Assembly: GCA_028583605.1 (NCBI GenBank)
Contig: CM053334.1
Coordinates: 26,818,726 to 26,882,725 of the forward strand
Reading direction: 5' to 3'
Length of the DNA: 64,000 nt
DNA from: Dastarcus helophoroides
Taxonomy: Eukaryota; Arthropoda; Insecta; Coleoptera; Bothrideridae
This document shows positions 1 to 9,689 of this stretch, in pieces (the first letter of the stretch is position 1; each line of letters begins with the position of its first letter). Under the pieces are notes generated by a model. The model saw only the letters and a list, made by a program, of their open reading frames with translations, did not search any database and was not told where the DNA came from. A program made the translations under genes and the position numbers.

Positions 1-1610
1 AAAATCTTGAATTCTTTTTACGAATTTTGCAATTTTTTAATACTATAGAATTATTTTAAAAATTTCGACGCTTTTTCAAAAAATTTTTTTTCTTCCAAGT
101 TCCAATTAAAAAATCCAACTTTTCAGAAAAATGGTAGTGTTTTCTCCAAAATTTTGACCTTTTCCAAAATTTTAATTTCATTTTGATAGGCTTTGCTGTC
201 CTTTAATATTCATTCGTTTTTTTTGACTTTTTTGAAAATTTTTAAATTTTTTTAAAGTATTATATTTATAATGTTGACTATTTTAAAAAATTTATATTTC
301 CAAAATATAAATTTCTTAAAAATTTCGAATTTATTTGAAAATCTCTTTATTTTTGAAAATTCTCCAAAATTTTGAATGTCAACTTTTTAAAAATTTTGAA
401 TTTTCTTGACAATCTTAACTACTTTTTGGAAATTCTATGATAAAGATTTCGTTTAAAGTTTTTTCAACATGTTGCTTTTTTTAAAATTTTACCACTTCTT
501 TTTTAATTCAGGCTTAAAAATTTTGGTTTTAAAATTTCCACTTTTTTTGATAATTTCGACTAATATTCGAAATTTCAATTTTCTTTGGATAATTGGATAT
601 TTGTAAACATTTTACCCATTTTCAATTTTTTTTTGAAAATTTGGTTTTTTCTTAAAATTTCATTATTTCTCAAAACTTGGACTTTTTTTGAATCCTTCAA
701 CTAAAATTTGGCAAATTTTGGTCAAAATATCGGTATTTTTTTTAATTTCGACATTTCTTTAAAATTGCTTATGTTTTATGAAAAATTTTAATCAAAAACT
801 TTATGAACCTTAAAAAATTTTCCACTTTTTTAAAAATCATCATTAATTAAAATTGCGACTTTTCTTTGAAAATTTTGATAACATTAGTTTTCTTCAATAT
901 TTAGATTTGTCAAAAATCTGAAAATTTAACTTAAGACTTTTAATTATTTTTAAGTTTGACATTTTTTAAAAAAAATTGACTGTTTTTGAATTTCTCACTA
1001 TTTCTCGCATTTTTGAAAAATTGGAAATCGTTTTAAAAATTTCGCAATTTTTCCCAAATTCTCGAATTTTTTAAAGATGTCGACTTTTCAAAATGTTTGC
1101 ATTTTTTATAAATTTCGACCCTCCTTTGAAAATTCTAAACTTTTGTCCAATACCCAAAATTTTGTTTTTAAGAAATATCAATTGTCTGCAAATTTCGACT
1201 GTCTATGTTCTAATTTTTTTTTTATTCTCGAAACTTGGCATTTTTGTAACTTCGATGTTTTGCAAAGTTTGCGTGTTCCTGAAAACCTTTTTTTTTTGAA
1301 GAATCTGACTTTGTAAATTACGAATTTTTAAATTTTGAGCGAATTGTATAAAACGAGTTCGAGAAAAAATTTCGATTTTAAAGTAGCATTTTAAAAAGGA
1401 ATGTTTTTCAAGTTTAAACTGAAAAGTTTCAAAAAAAAGTAAAAATTTAAAGAATTTTCGAATTTCAAATCTAGATAGGAATTTTTAAAAGAGAATACAA
1501 AGCGAAATGTTTCGATTGTGTGCAAAAAATGTTGACTATAAACTGAAAGTTTCAAGAAGAAACTTCAAAATATCTAAAAAAAATGTTCCTCCATATTTCA
1601 ATATCAACAT
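1..1610. repeat. Degenerate short-period A/T-run repeat block A
   Basis: Block of the repeat family that dominates the window. The recognisable core is AAAATTTCGACTTTTT, recurring every 17-20 bases with heavy divergence and ragged spacing. From 1 to about 1320 the T runs are on the plus strand; from about 1330 to 1610 the block reads in the opposite sense (A runs, GTCGAAATTT-like cores). The block enters the window already in progress, so its left end is unknown. Open frames here are Phe/Asn/Lys/Leu-rich artefacts with no protein character. Confidence 0.8.
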
Positions 1611-1640
1611 CGTAGTGCCAAATTAAAGCCATAATTTTGA

Positions 1641-1898
1641 TTGCAAGCAGAATGCAACCTAGACTACAAATTCATGCAGCCCTCCAGGCGTGCATAGTGT
1701 GAATCATAGATAGGTGAACTACCAACAGTTGAAACATGGCCACCTAGCGAAGCGGTTGCTCTCTGGGAAAAAGTTCCCAGAAGACAAGGATTCTAGTGCA
1801 CATACCAATAGGTTTGAACATTTATTAGATTCGGTATTTGGTTTCCAAACTTCGAATCTAATAAATGTTCAAACCTATTGGTCTATGCGCTAGAATCC
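1641..1898. mobile_element. Rearranged fragment of a foldback element (same family as 47041-47485)
   Basis: Positions 1643-1780 match the outer arm of the complete foldback copy at 47041, starting at CAAG(C/T)AGAATGCAACC and running through the block that ends AGCGGTTGCTCTC. It is followed by a hairpin: a perfect 30-bp inverted repeat (1804-1833 against 1853-1882, 19-bp loop) that extends imperfectly to 1788-1898. The hairpin sequence (ACCAATAGGTTTGAACATTT and its reverse complement) is the interior of the 47-kb copy, but here it is turned back on itself. This copy is therefore a rearranged, shortened derivative with no coding potential. Confidence 0.65.
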
Positions 1899-1918
1899 AT
1901 AATTTCGAGTTTAAAACT

Positions 1919-2022
1919 TAAAGAATCTCTCTGAAGATAATAGCTTGGATATCGAAAAGAGTTAGGGCAACTGATATTGTGTTTTTTAATCTTTTTTGAT
2001 TTCAGGGGACAAGATTTGTATA
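1919..2022 (+). mobile_element. Penelope-like pLTR fragment (decayed)
   Basis: Short sense-strand copy of the Penelope-like repeat. It contains a decayed hammerhead-like segment at 1926-1968 (CTGAAGA kept, GAAA followed by A-rich drift, stem II broken), then the pyrimidine-rich run ending TTTCAG and the GGGACAAGATTTGTAT terminus seen in every copy. It lies next to the rearranged foldback element. I could not define a target-site duplication. Assignment rests on identity with the 56.6-kb copy, which carries Penelope coding sequence. Confidence 0.7.
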
Positions 2023-2690
2023 TCAGCCTAATATGAAAATTTCGAATCGCTTTTTGCAATCATTTATGATGAATGTTCTATTGTGATAGCTTCTCTCTTA
2101 TTACATAAAAATTTCTGCATATTTCATGGTCTTCTTTCTACAAAGCACTATTTATTATCCAGGGGACTTCAGGATTAATTTGTAACTATAGCGAAGAACG
2201 AACAACAATGTTTAATTATTCGTGTTCATTTTAACGAATTTTGCAGACAATTTAACCTCGAGTTTAAACTAGATTGCTGAAAAATAGCGGAAGCCCCAAG
2301 AAAGTTTACTTCACAGGTAAACATTTATGAATTACGCCATACATTATTAAAATGAGTCAGAAGTTGTTACATTAGAGAAATTGAGAAGTTCCTCGAAATA
2401 ATAAATATTTAATTACCTGAGTCTAGGGTTGTATTGAAAAATTAATAGATTGCATATTCGTTTATTTGTTTTAAGCAATCGAAGTTGATTCGAAGTACTG
2501 AATAAACCAAATTTTAATTCTTAACCAGTGTATGCTCCTTTCAGTAGGTGAAACACTAAATATCTTATTACATCAGTGAAAAGTTTTCTTAAATAATTAA
2601 TACGTTGCACATTTATTTCTTTTCTGCAATCGAAATCTAACGAAATAATTAAATAAACTAAAAAAAAAATATTAGACAGCCTTGGAGAGT
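2023..2690. other. AT-rich stretch without a recognisable gene; partial internal duplication
   Basis: No coding region, RNA gene or element end is recognised. Two related segments (about 2435-2510 and 2592-2662) share the pattern of an ATT-rich start, a TTGCA word, a run of T-rich sequence, GCAATCGAA and AATAAAC. They look like an old tandem duplication of about 155 bp. Confidence 0.45.
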
Positions 2691-2726
2691 GCCAGCAGAG
2701 GTGAAGACCTAAAACTAGGAAATAAT
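2691..2726 (+). repeat. Dispersed 36-bp motif, second copy at 8611-8646
   Basis: The words CAGAGGTGAA and AAAACTAGGAAATAA recur in the same order and spacing at 2691-2726 and 8611-8646, with about five mismatches, while the flanking sequence is unrelated. The first copy sits just left of the GGGATGCA element and the second to the right of it. It may be the edge of an unrecognised repeat family. Confidence 0.55.
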
Positions 2727-2929
2727 ACCGTCTATGTAGTGTAGTTCGAACTAGGGATGCACACGATACATCGATGTATCAAAAACATAGATGTTACTTG
2801 CGTTCCAATGTATCGATGGTATCGATACATTTTTTAGATGTATCGATTGGTGAAATAACTTAAAAAAATCTTACTTTTTCGACGGTTAAAATTTACCTAG
2901 GGACCATCTAATATGTCACCTGATCTCAT

Positions 2930-5185
2930 TTACTATTTCACAGCCACTACTTTAATTTGTTTAAATAAATCGATTTTTTAAATATCACTTTTTTGAAATT
3001 TCTGCCTCTAAAATTAGTCTTTTTCTGGAATTTCGGCTTTTTTCGAAATTTTGTCCACTTCATCATTACAATTTTTTTTACTGTTATTCAATCTATGGAA
3101 CAGATTGAAAAATTTGACTTTTTAATTTGTTTTTAATTTCAATTTTTTAATTTAAAATTCCTGAAATTTCATCTCTGGAAAAATCAAAATGTCGAGTTTT
3201 TTAATGAATTTTTCTATAATTCCGACTTCATTTCCAGATTTGGAATTTTTTATCAAAATTTCAACTTTTTCAAAACTTTCGTTTTAAATTTTTTTTCAGA
3301 CAACTTTTAACTCTCCAAAATTTCGACTTTTTTCATAATTTCGACTTTTTTAAACCTTCCCCTTTCAAAAATTCTAGTATTTTTGAAAAGCTTGACACCG
3401 AAGATTTATTAAAATGTCCAATTTTTTAAAAAATTGTATGTTTTTTTTTCAAAATTACGATTGTATTTTAAAATTTAAAGTTTTTTCCAAAAATTTCGAC
3501 TTCTTATCAAAATTTGCGTTTTTTAGGACTTTCGACTTTCAAAATTTCAACTTTTTTAAATCTGTCTTTGAAAACATTGTTTTTTTTTAATTTTGGCTTT
3601 TAAATATGTAGATTTTGATACTTGAAATCCTTGATCTTTCGAAAACTTCGACGTTTTTTCCAAATGTTCACTCCTAAAATTCTTACTTTCTTAAAATTTA
3701 ACCTCTTTTTAAATTTCGACTTTTCCAAAAATTTCTATCTTTTTTGAAAACTGGATTTTTTTGAAAATTTCGACTTTATTCGATTAGAGTTGTTTTGACA
3801 TTTTGAACTATTTTGCAAAATTTCTAATTTTTTTTTACACTTTCGCTGATTTTATAATTTTCAATTTGGTTTTTAAATTTCAACTCAGTGTCGACTTTTA
3901 CAGCTTTAATATTAATGATGATTTTTTTGGAAATTTCGATGTTTTTTCAAAATTTCAATCTTTTGAAAAATATTCAAACATTTTGCCTTTTAAAAACAGA
4001 CATTTTTTTTTTAATTGTAACTAACCAGAATTTTTCTGTTTCTCCACATTTCTACTTTTTTTTTCTAGTTTTTGTGGAAGTTTAGAATTTTTTAACAATT
4101 TTCACTTTTCCTCAATATTTGGGCTCTTAAAAAATTTCGTTTGAACATATTTTAGTTCATCAAAATCTTTGAATTTTTGAAAAGGTCGACTTTTAACAGT
4201 ATCTTTTCAAAACGTCGAAATTATTTTTCAAAGTTTGATTTTTTTTAAATCGTAACTTTCAAAGAAAATTTCAAAAAATTTCGAAATTTTTTGTTCTTAA
4301 AATCTTGTCTTTTAAAAATTTCCACTATATCATTTCGCTTTTATCTGAAAGTATCGATTTTTCTTATAATTTTGGATTATTTTGCAAATATTTCGTTGCA
4401 TTTTAAAGTTTTTGATTTACTTCGAAAATTTGAATTTTTTTTTCAAGATATTGACTTTTTTTCAAAATCTTAACTTATTTTTAAAACTTTGACATTTTTT
4501 TAAATTGAATTTCACTTTGAGATTTGTTAATTTTTTTTTGTTATTTTTAACTTTTTCGCAAAGTTTTAACTAACAAAAATTTCGAAATTTGTGATAATTT
4601 TGACTTTTTTCGGAATTTGGGTTCAGCAAAAATTTAGGTTTTTGGAAGATTTAATTGAAAATTCTTCATTTTAATTTAAATCTCAGCATTTCTTCATAAT
4701 TCCAAATATTTTCTAAATTTGAGACTATTTTTTAAAATTTTAACTTTTTTTTTCGATAATTTGGCCCTTTTTTAAAATTTTGGTTTAATTTACAATAAAT
4801 CCTTAATTTTTTTGAAATCTTTGACTTTCTATGAGAGCTTAGACATTTTTCAATATTTTGACCTTTTTGGAAATTTTGAGTGTTTGGGGAATTTCCACTT
4901 TTTTTCGAATTTCAATTTTTTCGAAATTTTCGAAAATTTCGACTTTTTTTAAAGATTTGAAATGTCCTTGAAAGATATATTTATTTTTAAAACTTTGACA
5001 TTTCAAATAATTCTTAAGAAATCGACTTTTTTTGAAGATTTTGAATTTTTTTTAAATGGATTCTTTTTTAAAAGGATCCTTTTTTAAAATATTTACTCTT
5101 TTGAAAGTTTTTACTTTTCAAATTTTTGTTTATTTTTAATCAGATGTTCTTTGAAACTTCGACATTTTTGTGTAATAAGTGCCTA
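2930..5185 (+). repeat. Repeat block B, T-rich arm
   Basis: Uninterrupted block of the TTTTTCAAAATTTCGAC-type repeat with T runs on the plus strand throughout. It ends near 5185, where the polarity switches. No coding capacity. Confidence 0.8.
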
Positions 5186-6287
5186 TTTTAGAAAATTTAA
5201 AAATAATGCAAGGTGTTCAAATATTTTAGGGTCAAAATCCTCAAAAAAGCTAAAATGTTGAATAAATCAGAATATTTTGAAAAAATTAGAAATTCTAAAA
5301 AATGGAGAAATTTTTATAAAAAGTTAAAACTTTCAAAAAATCAAATTTTCAAAAATACGGGAGTTTTAGAAAAAAATCATATTTAATTTCTAAAAAAGTC
5401 GAAATGTTGAAACAGTCAAAAAAGTGAAATTTTGAAAAAAAAGATTAAAATTTCCAGAAAAATTCAGTCTTCAAAAGGCAAGCAATTTAAAAATCGCAAT
5501 TTTTAAAAAACAAAAAACAGAAAAATTTTCAACATTTAAAAATTGGCTTAATTTTGAAAAAATGTCGCAATTTTGAAAAAAGCTCAGTTTTCCAAAAAAG
5601 AAGCAATTTAAAAAAAAAAGTAGAAATTTTAAAGAAAAATTTTTGAGAAATGTCGAATTTTTTAAAAAAGTTAAAATTTCAAAAAAAAATGGTTCGAAAT
5701 TGTGAAAAAAATGTGTATGGATTTAAAAAATCAAAATATTGAAAAATGGGAGAATTTTTAACAATATTTGAAATTATAAAAATGTTTCCAAAAATATTTT
5801 GGAAAAAGGTTTTTCAAAAAGTCAAATTTTGGAAAAATAGATAAATTTTAAAAAATGGTTAATAATTTTAAAAGGCATTTTTGAACTTATTTTGGAAATA
5901 AGTGAAACCATTTGAAAATATGTCAAAATTTTTAAATATTTCAAAATTTCAATACAAATATTTAAAATTTTCAAAAAAAAACGAAGGTTTAAAAAAAAAT
6001 AACAGGTTTTAAAGAAGGTTTGAAAAAATCGAAATCTGTCAAAAAATCGGTGAATAAATTCTGGAATTGAAATAAACAATCGAAAATTTGAAAAAAAAAT
6101 ATCGAAATTATCATAAAGTTCGGATTTAAAAAAAAATCGGGTTTTCCGGAAAAATGAAAATTTCTGAAATTTCAAAAAGGGTCGAAACTTTCGAAAAGAT
6201 CCAACCTTTCAATAGTTGAGGTCGTCATTTTAAAAAAGTAAAATTTTGAAAAACATCGAAATTTGAGACAAAGTGCAAATTCTGGAA

Positions 6288-6449
6288 CCAGAAGCCATAA
6301 TTTTGGTGGAACAGACTGGTCCTTGGTTATCTTCAAAAATTGAATATCTCTCTGAAGATGATAGCTTGGCTCTCGAAACGCGTTAGACCAACCTCAGTTG
6401 TGTTTTTTTAATCTTTCTTAGTTTCAGGGGACAAGATTTCTATTTCAAT
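6288..6449 (+). mobile_element. Penelope-like insertion, antisense tail plus sense pLTR
   Basis: Flanked by TTCTGGAA at 6280-6287 and 6450-6457 (the direct repeat extends imperfectly to the left). The first about 50 bases are the antisense 3' tail of the family (TTTTGGTGGAAC, CCTTGGTTATCTTC). The rest is sense: a hammerhead-like core (6346-6389), the GTGTTTTTTTAATC pyrimidine run, TTTCAG and GGGACAAG. Inverted partial copies at the 5' end are typical of Penelope-like retroelements. It lies inside the A-rich arm of block B and is therefore younger than that arm. Confidence 0.75.
6346..6389 (+). ncRNA. Hammerhead-like ribozyme motif in Penelope pLTR (partly decayed)
   Basis: Core elements in order: TCTCT (stem I), CTGAAGA, stem II GATAGC-TTG-GCTCTC (one mismatch), GAAA, then ACGCGTT and AGA. 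The catalytic CUGANGA and GAAA boxes are both present, but stem II has a mismatch and the 3' side of stem I is reduced to AGA. Compare the intact copy at 56616-56656. Self-cleavage of this copy is doubtful. Confidence 0.5.
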
Positions 6450-6570
6450 TTCTGGAAAAAGAAATTCTAATGCTGAAAAAATTTCAACTTTTCAATAAAT
6501 TCGACATCTTCAAAAAACTTAAATTGTTAAAAACTGAAATTTTTATAAATAGTTGCGATATTCAAAGTAT

Positions 6571-6923
6571 TGTAACGCAATGTAAATAGATAGAATAGAA
6601 TTTAGAATAGAATTTAGTGTGTAAGAAAAGTTTCTAGAAAGATCTGATAAGGGGAAAGCGGCCGCGATAACGAAACAAACTGCAGATAAGCGTTCCAGAA
6701 ATTTCGGCAAACGATAAGCCTTATCTGAGTGATTTTTTTAGAACCCGGGAGCCAAAACTATATAAAGCGGTCAGCTTTCCCTCGAGTTAGTCAGTCAGTT
6801 AATCAATGTAGTTAGTGAGTTAGTAGTACATAAGTGAGTTATTGTTCAGTTGTAGTGATCCGAGTTAAGTTAAAGTGGTATAATTCACACGTGGCAATCA
6901 ATTCCAACCGATAGTACGCAACA
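6571..6923 (+). mobile_element. Solo LTR of an LTR retrotransposon, copy 1
   Basis: A 353-bp unit begins TGTAAC and ends CAACA, giving the canonical TG...CA termini. It is flanked by a perfect 4-bp duplication GTAT (6567-6570 and 6924-6927). It contains a TATA box (CTATATAAAG, 6759-6768), an initiator-like TCAGTCAGTT downstream, and paired CAGATAAG/CTTATCTG arms (6683-6690, 6720-6727). Two relatives lie at 7518 and 14525. The size and 4-bp TSD fit Ty3/gypsy or Bel-Pao LTRs; without internal sequence the superfamily is undecided. There is no polymerase gene beside it, so it is a solo LTR left by recombination. Confidence 0.85.
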
Positions 6924-7517
6924 GTATAATAAAAAAACGAAGATTTAAACAGAAGGGGAAGTTTTTTATGAAATGATGTCGAATTTGAAAAAGTCAAAAT
7001 TTTAAAAAAACTCGGAAATTTGAAATAAGTAAAAATTTATTTTAAAATGAAAGAATTTTAGAACAGGGAAATTATGAGAGGCTGGTCTCGCTGGTGGAGA
7101 AGTCTTGCTGTATGGTATTGTATTTATATGATACATTGAATATCGAATAAATTTACCAATGTATCGAAACAAATCGATATATCTTTTTCGATGCATCAGT
7201 TGAATACATCATGAATGTTTAAAAAAATTTGTGCATCCTTAGTTAAAAACTCACACTAGTAAACAAGTTAGAATATTGGAAATATTTTAAAGCAAATGCT
7301 GTCAAATTGATCTATCTTTTTATACTTGTGGTTTGGATGCTGGTGGTCATGTGGCAACGAATCAATATTTTTTGATAATGAAATACACTTGTAAACTTTA
7401 CACTCTTTTTATTTATTGCACGTAATGTTGAACATCTTATTAGTACTGTCTTCTTCTACCATCACTGAGTACTACATTTTACATTTTATTTCTGATATGT
7501 ACCAAGTACTAACATAG

Positions 7518-7850
7518 TGTAACAAAAAGTAATTATAAAGTTTAGTTGGGAATTTTCTAGAAAATTTGTTAACGGGAAGTGGTCGCGATAATAAATCAAA
7601 CGGCAGATAAGCGTTCCAGAAATTTCGGCAAACGATAAGTCTCATCTGCTTGTTCGTTCTAGAATCCGAAGGGGGACCTATATATAAGGCGGTCACTTTT
7701 TCCTTAGGAGTTGGTTAGAAGTCAATTAATAAGTTAGTTAAATAAACAGTGTTAGTGAATTAAAATTGTAGTGTTCCGAGTTCAGTTTTGAAATAAAGTG
7801 TTACAATTCACCAAGTGTTCTTATTCCTAAAACAGTTCATTCTCTAACTT
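7518..7850 (+). mobile_element. Solo LTR, copy 2 (right end diverged)
   Basis: Begins TGTAAC at 7518 and follows copy 1 closely: GCAGATAAGCGTTCCAGAAA, a TATA box near 7680 (CTATATATAAGG), a GTTAGTTA-type initiator tract, and AATAAAGTGTTACAATTCAC with a polyadenylation hexamer. The last about 40 bases match copies 1 and 3 poorly, so the right boundary is approximate and no TSD is claimed. It lies outside the GGGATGCA element, about 0.6 kb from copy 1 in the same orientation. Confidence 0.75.
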
Positions 7851-9060
7851 CATCTCGTGAAATATGATTATATTCGTCCCGCTGTTGTACTATACAGTGA
7901 TTCTACGATTAAAATCCCTAAGCAAGTATACACTCCAAAAAAACTAAAGTAGGTACTTATTTCGTTTAGGTTTAAATCAAAATTAAATTTAAAAAACAGT
8001 GATGAGTGTTTTTTTCTAGACGATACAATTATTGTTGTTTAAACAGGTAAATAACAACGACTGAAATATAGCTTTTTTAATCAAGTATGTTGAGTCTACT
8101 CTATTAACGATTCATATAAAAAAGGGCAAACAATTTTAACAATTATTCGACGAAAAAATGTTTCAGGCTGCAGCTAGACAAATCGCTTGCATTCATCAAT
8201 TGGGGATAGCGAATCGCTGGAAAATTTTAACGTTAACGAAACAAATGCGATGAAAAAGAAAACAAACGACGAGAGGTGCATATAAAACATCAATTTTATC
8301 AATAAACCTGTCATTATGCAACTACCATATTTCCATACCAGACGTTGAACAAACATTCAAATTATTATCAAAAGGCTACCACTGTTAAATCTTTCAGCAA
8401 ATGTTCATTTTGCGAATTACTGACTAAAAATGTCAACAGCAAAATCAATATTTTATATACGAGATCTAAAGATTTAGTTTCCGGAATTGACAATCCGAAA
8501 ATGTTCAGTAGTGATTGTTAAAGAGGTTCATTCCCTGCACGAATATAGTGTCCAATATTTAAAAAATGCGACATTGCTAATCAAAAAAAATATAGGTAGT
8601 CATGTGGGCTGCCCCCAGAGGTGAAAACTTAAAACTAGGAAATAACAGTGATAAATTTTTTCCTGATGTTATTGAATATGAAGTATTTAATTGTTTTGGA
8701 ATTAACCTAAAATGTTTATATATTTTGATATCTGCTGAGTACATACCCGAAATGTTATATCACTTACATTAAACTCAGATATAGACAACTAATAATACTA
8801 GCTAGTCTTGATCCTGGTCGAATCTTACCATTTATCATCCAATGTGATATCCAACGTATTCATTACAATTATTCCCTAGATAAATCTATCATTTTACAAT
8901 GGCAAAAATACACTCTGCTATTTGACATTTTACAACAAAAAACTGAGTCACAAAAGTCCGTAATTTGTCAGCGTTTTTTCTTTTCTGATATAGCTTTTGT
9001 TTACGGAGAGAATAGGAATAATAGTAATCAAATTAAAACACAATTGAAACAATTACAGTA
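7851..9060. other. No gene recognised
   Basis: AT-rich DNA without repeat-family character apart from the 36-bp motif at 8611-8646. The minus-strand open frame at 8174-8356 is hydrophobic in its middle part but has no family signature, ATG context or splice support that I can defend. The same applies to the short gap at 7242-7517. Confidence 0.4.
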
Positions 9061-9283
9061 TATTCATAACTATTAAATTTTATTAACGATTAAAAAGCAA
9101 CAGATATTCGAAAATTTCACAATGTTTCGATAAATATTTGCTAACATCGAACCAGGTTTCGCATTACTGCATCATGGGTGGTTATACCAGAAATTTATTT
9201 AGCCGTTGTTATGCTAACAACATTTGGAATTTTTGAATATCCGTTGCTTTTTAATCGTTAATAAAGTTTAATAGTAATGAATA
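9061..9283. mobile_element. Foldback MITE with about 57-bp inverted termini
   Basis: The left arm (9061-9118: TATTCATAACTATTAAATTT, then ATTAACGATTAAAAAGCAAC) is the imperfect reverse complement of the right arm (9222-9283: TTGCTTTTTAATCGTTAATA and on to ATGAATA). About 100 bp of unrelated sequence lies between them. Both outer edges contain TA, consistent with a TA target duplication and hence a Tc1/mariner-type MITE, but the family is not recognised. Confidence 0.65.
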
Positions 9284-9394
9284 TTAAAGAATTCCACGAA
9301 GTAAGGGTTGGAAATGTCAATTATAGTATACACATCTTCCCATACTCAATTTAACTTCGGAGTAGGGTTAGATTATCAGGCCAGTTTAGTTTTG

Positions 9395-9490
9395 AAGAGC
9401 GTAAGCTCTATTAGTGTAGTGGTCTAGCATGTATACTTTGTGCTTGCGAGCTCTGAGTTCGAACTCAAACTGTAAATATTAGAGCATGTC
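9395..9490 (+). repeat. tRNA-like sequence, probably a SINE head or decayed tRNA
   Basis: Contains TTAGTGTAGTGGTCTAGCA, which resembles the D-arm/A-box of arthropod tRNAs, and after about 30 bases GAGTTCGAACTC, a good B-box. An outer GCTCTA...TAGAGC pairing is present. The anticodon stem does not fold cleanly and the T stem is imperfect, so this is unlikely to be a working tRNA. A tRNA-derived SINE is the best guess; its tail was not identified. Confidence 0.5.
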
Positions 9491-9689
9491 GTCTACGAGA
9501 ATTAGCGTGATGGTAGCGCGAAAGCATTAGTTTTTCCCCTATCAAAAGTCGCTCAATGCGCCTAAAGAAGTTTTACTTCAAAAATTAGCTGATATGTGAA
9601 TCCACAATGCGAGTGAAACGCCCATCATTGTTACTGCCATCACTTCAAACAGATTAGTCCATTAGTAATCGCATTATTTTGCTACGTTC

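Larger units (their letters stand above)
5186..7060 (-). repeat. Repeat block B, inverted A-rich arm
   Basis: From about 5190 the same repeat family continues in reverse orientation (AAAAAGTCGAAATTTT-type cores). It is interrupted by a Penelope-like insertion (6288-6449) and a solo LTR (6571-6923) and resumes at 6960-7060. With the arm at 2930-5185 it forms a head-to-head arrangement over about 4 kb. The 117-codon minus-strand open frame at 5822-6175 is a low-complexity reading of this arm, not a gene. Confidence 0.75.
2752..7241. mobile_element. Candidate hAT-like element with GGGATGCACA termini enclosing inverted repeat blocks
   Basis: The left end reads TAGGGATGCACA and is followed by palindromic ATACATCGATGTAT units (2765-2850). 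The right end, in reverse complement, reads TAAGGATGCACA and is preceded by related TCGATACATTGG/ATCGATATATC units (7150-7200). The flanking 8-mers are GTTCGAAC (2744-2751) and GTTAAAAA (7242-7249), 5/8 matching, with T at position 2 and A at position 7 as is common in hAT target duplications. The interior is not coding: it is a T-rich repeat block followed by the same family inverted. A related right end occurs at 48840-48866. The TIR and TSD are diverged, so the boundaries are probable rather than proven. Confidence 0.5.

Noticed and set aside
5822..6175. 117-codon minus-strand frame of Phe/Lys/Ile-rich sequence
   Set aside because: Pure reading of the A-rich repeat arm, with the same repeating words as neighbouring non-open stretches.
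7472..7696. 74-codon minus-strand frame
   Set aside because: Antisense reading across solo LTR copy 2.
9395..9490. Functional tRNA gene
   Set aside because: A-box and B-box-like sequence is present but anticodon and T stems do not fold properly; annotated as a tRNA-like SINE head instead.
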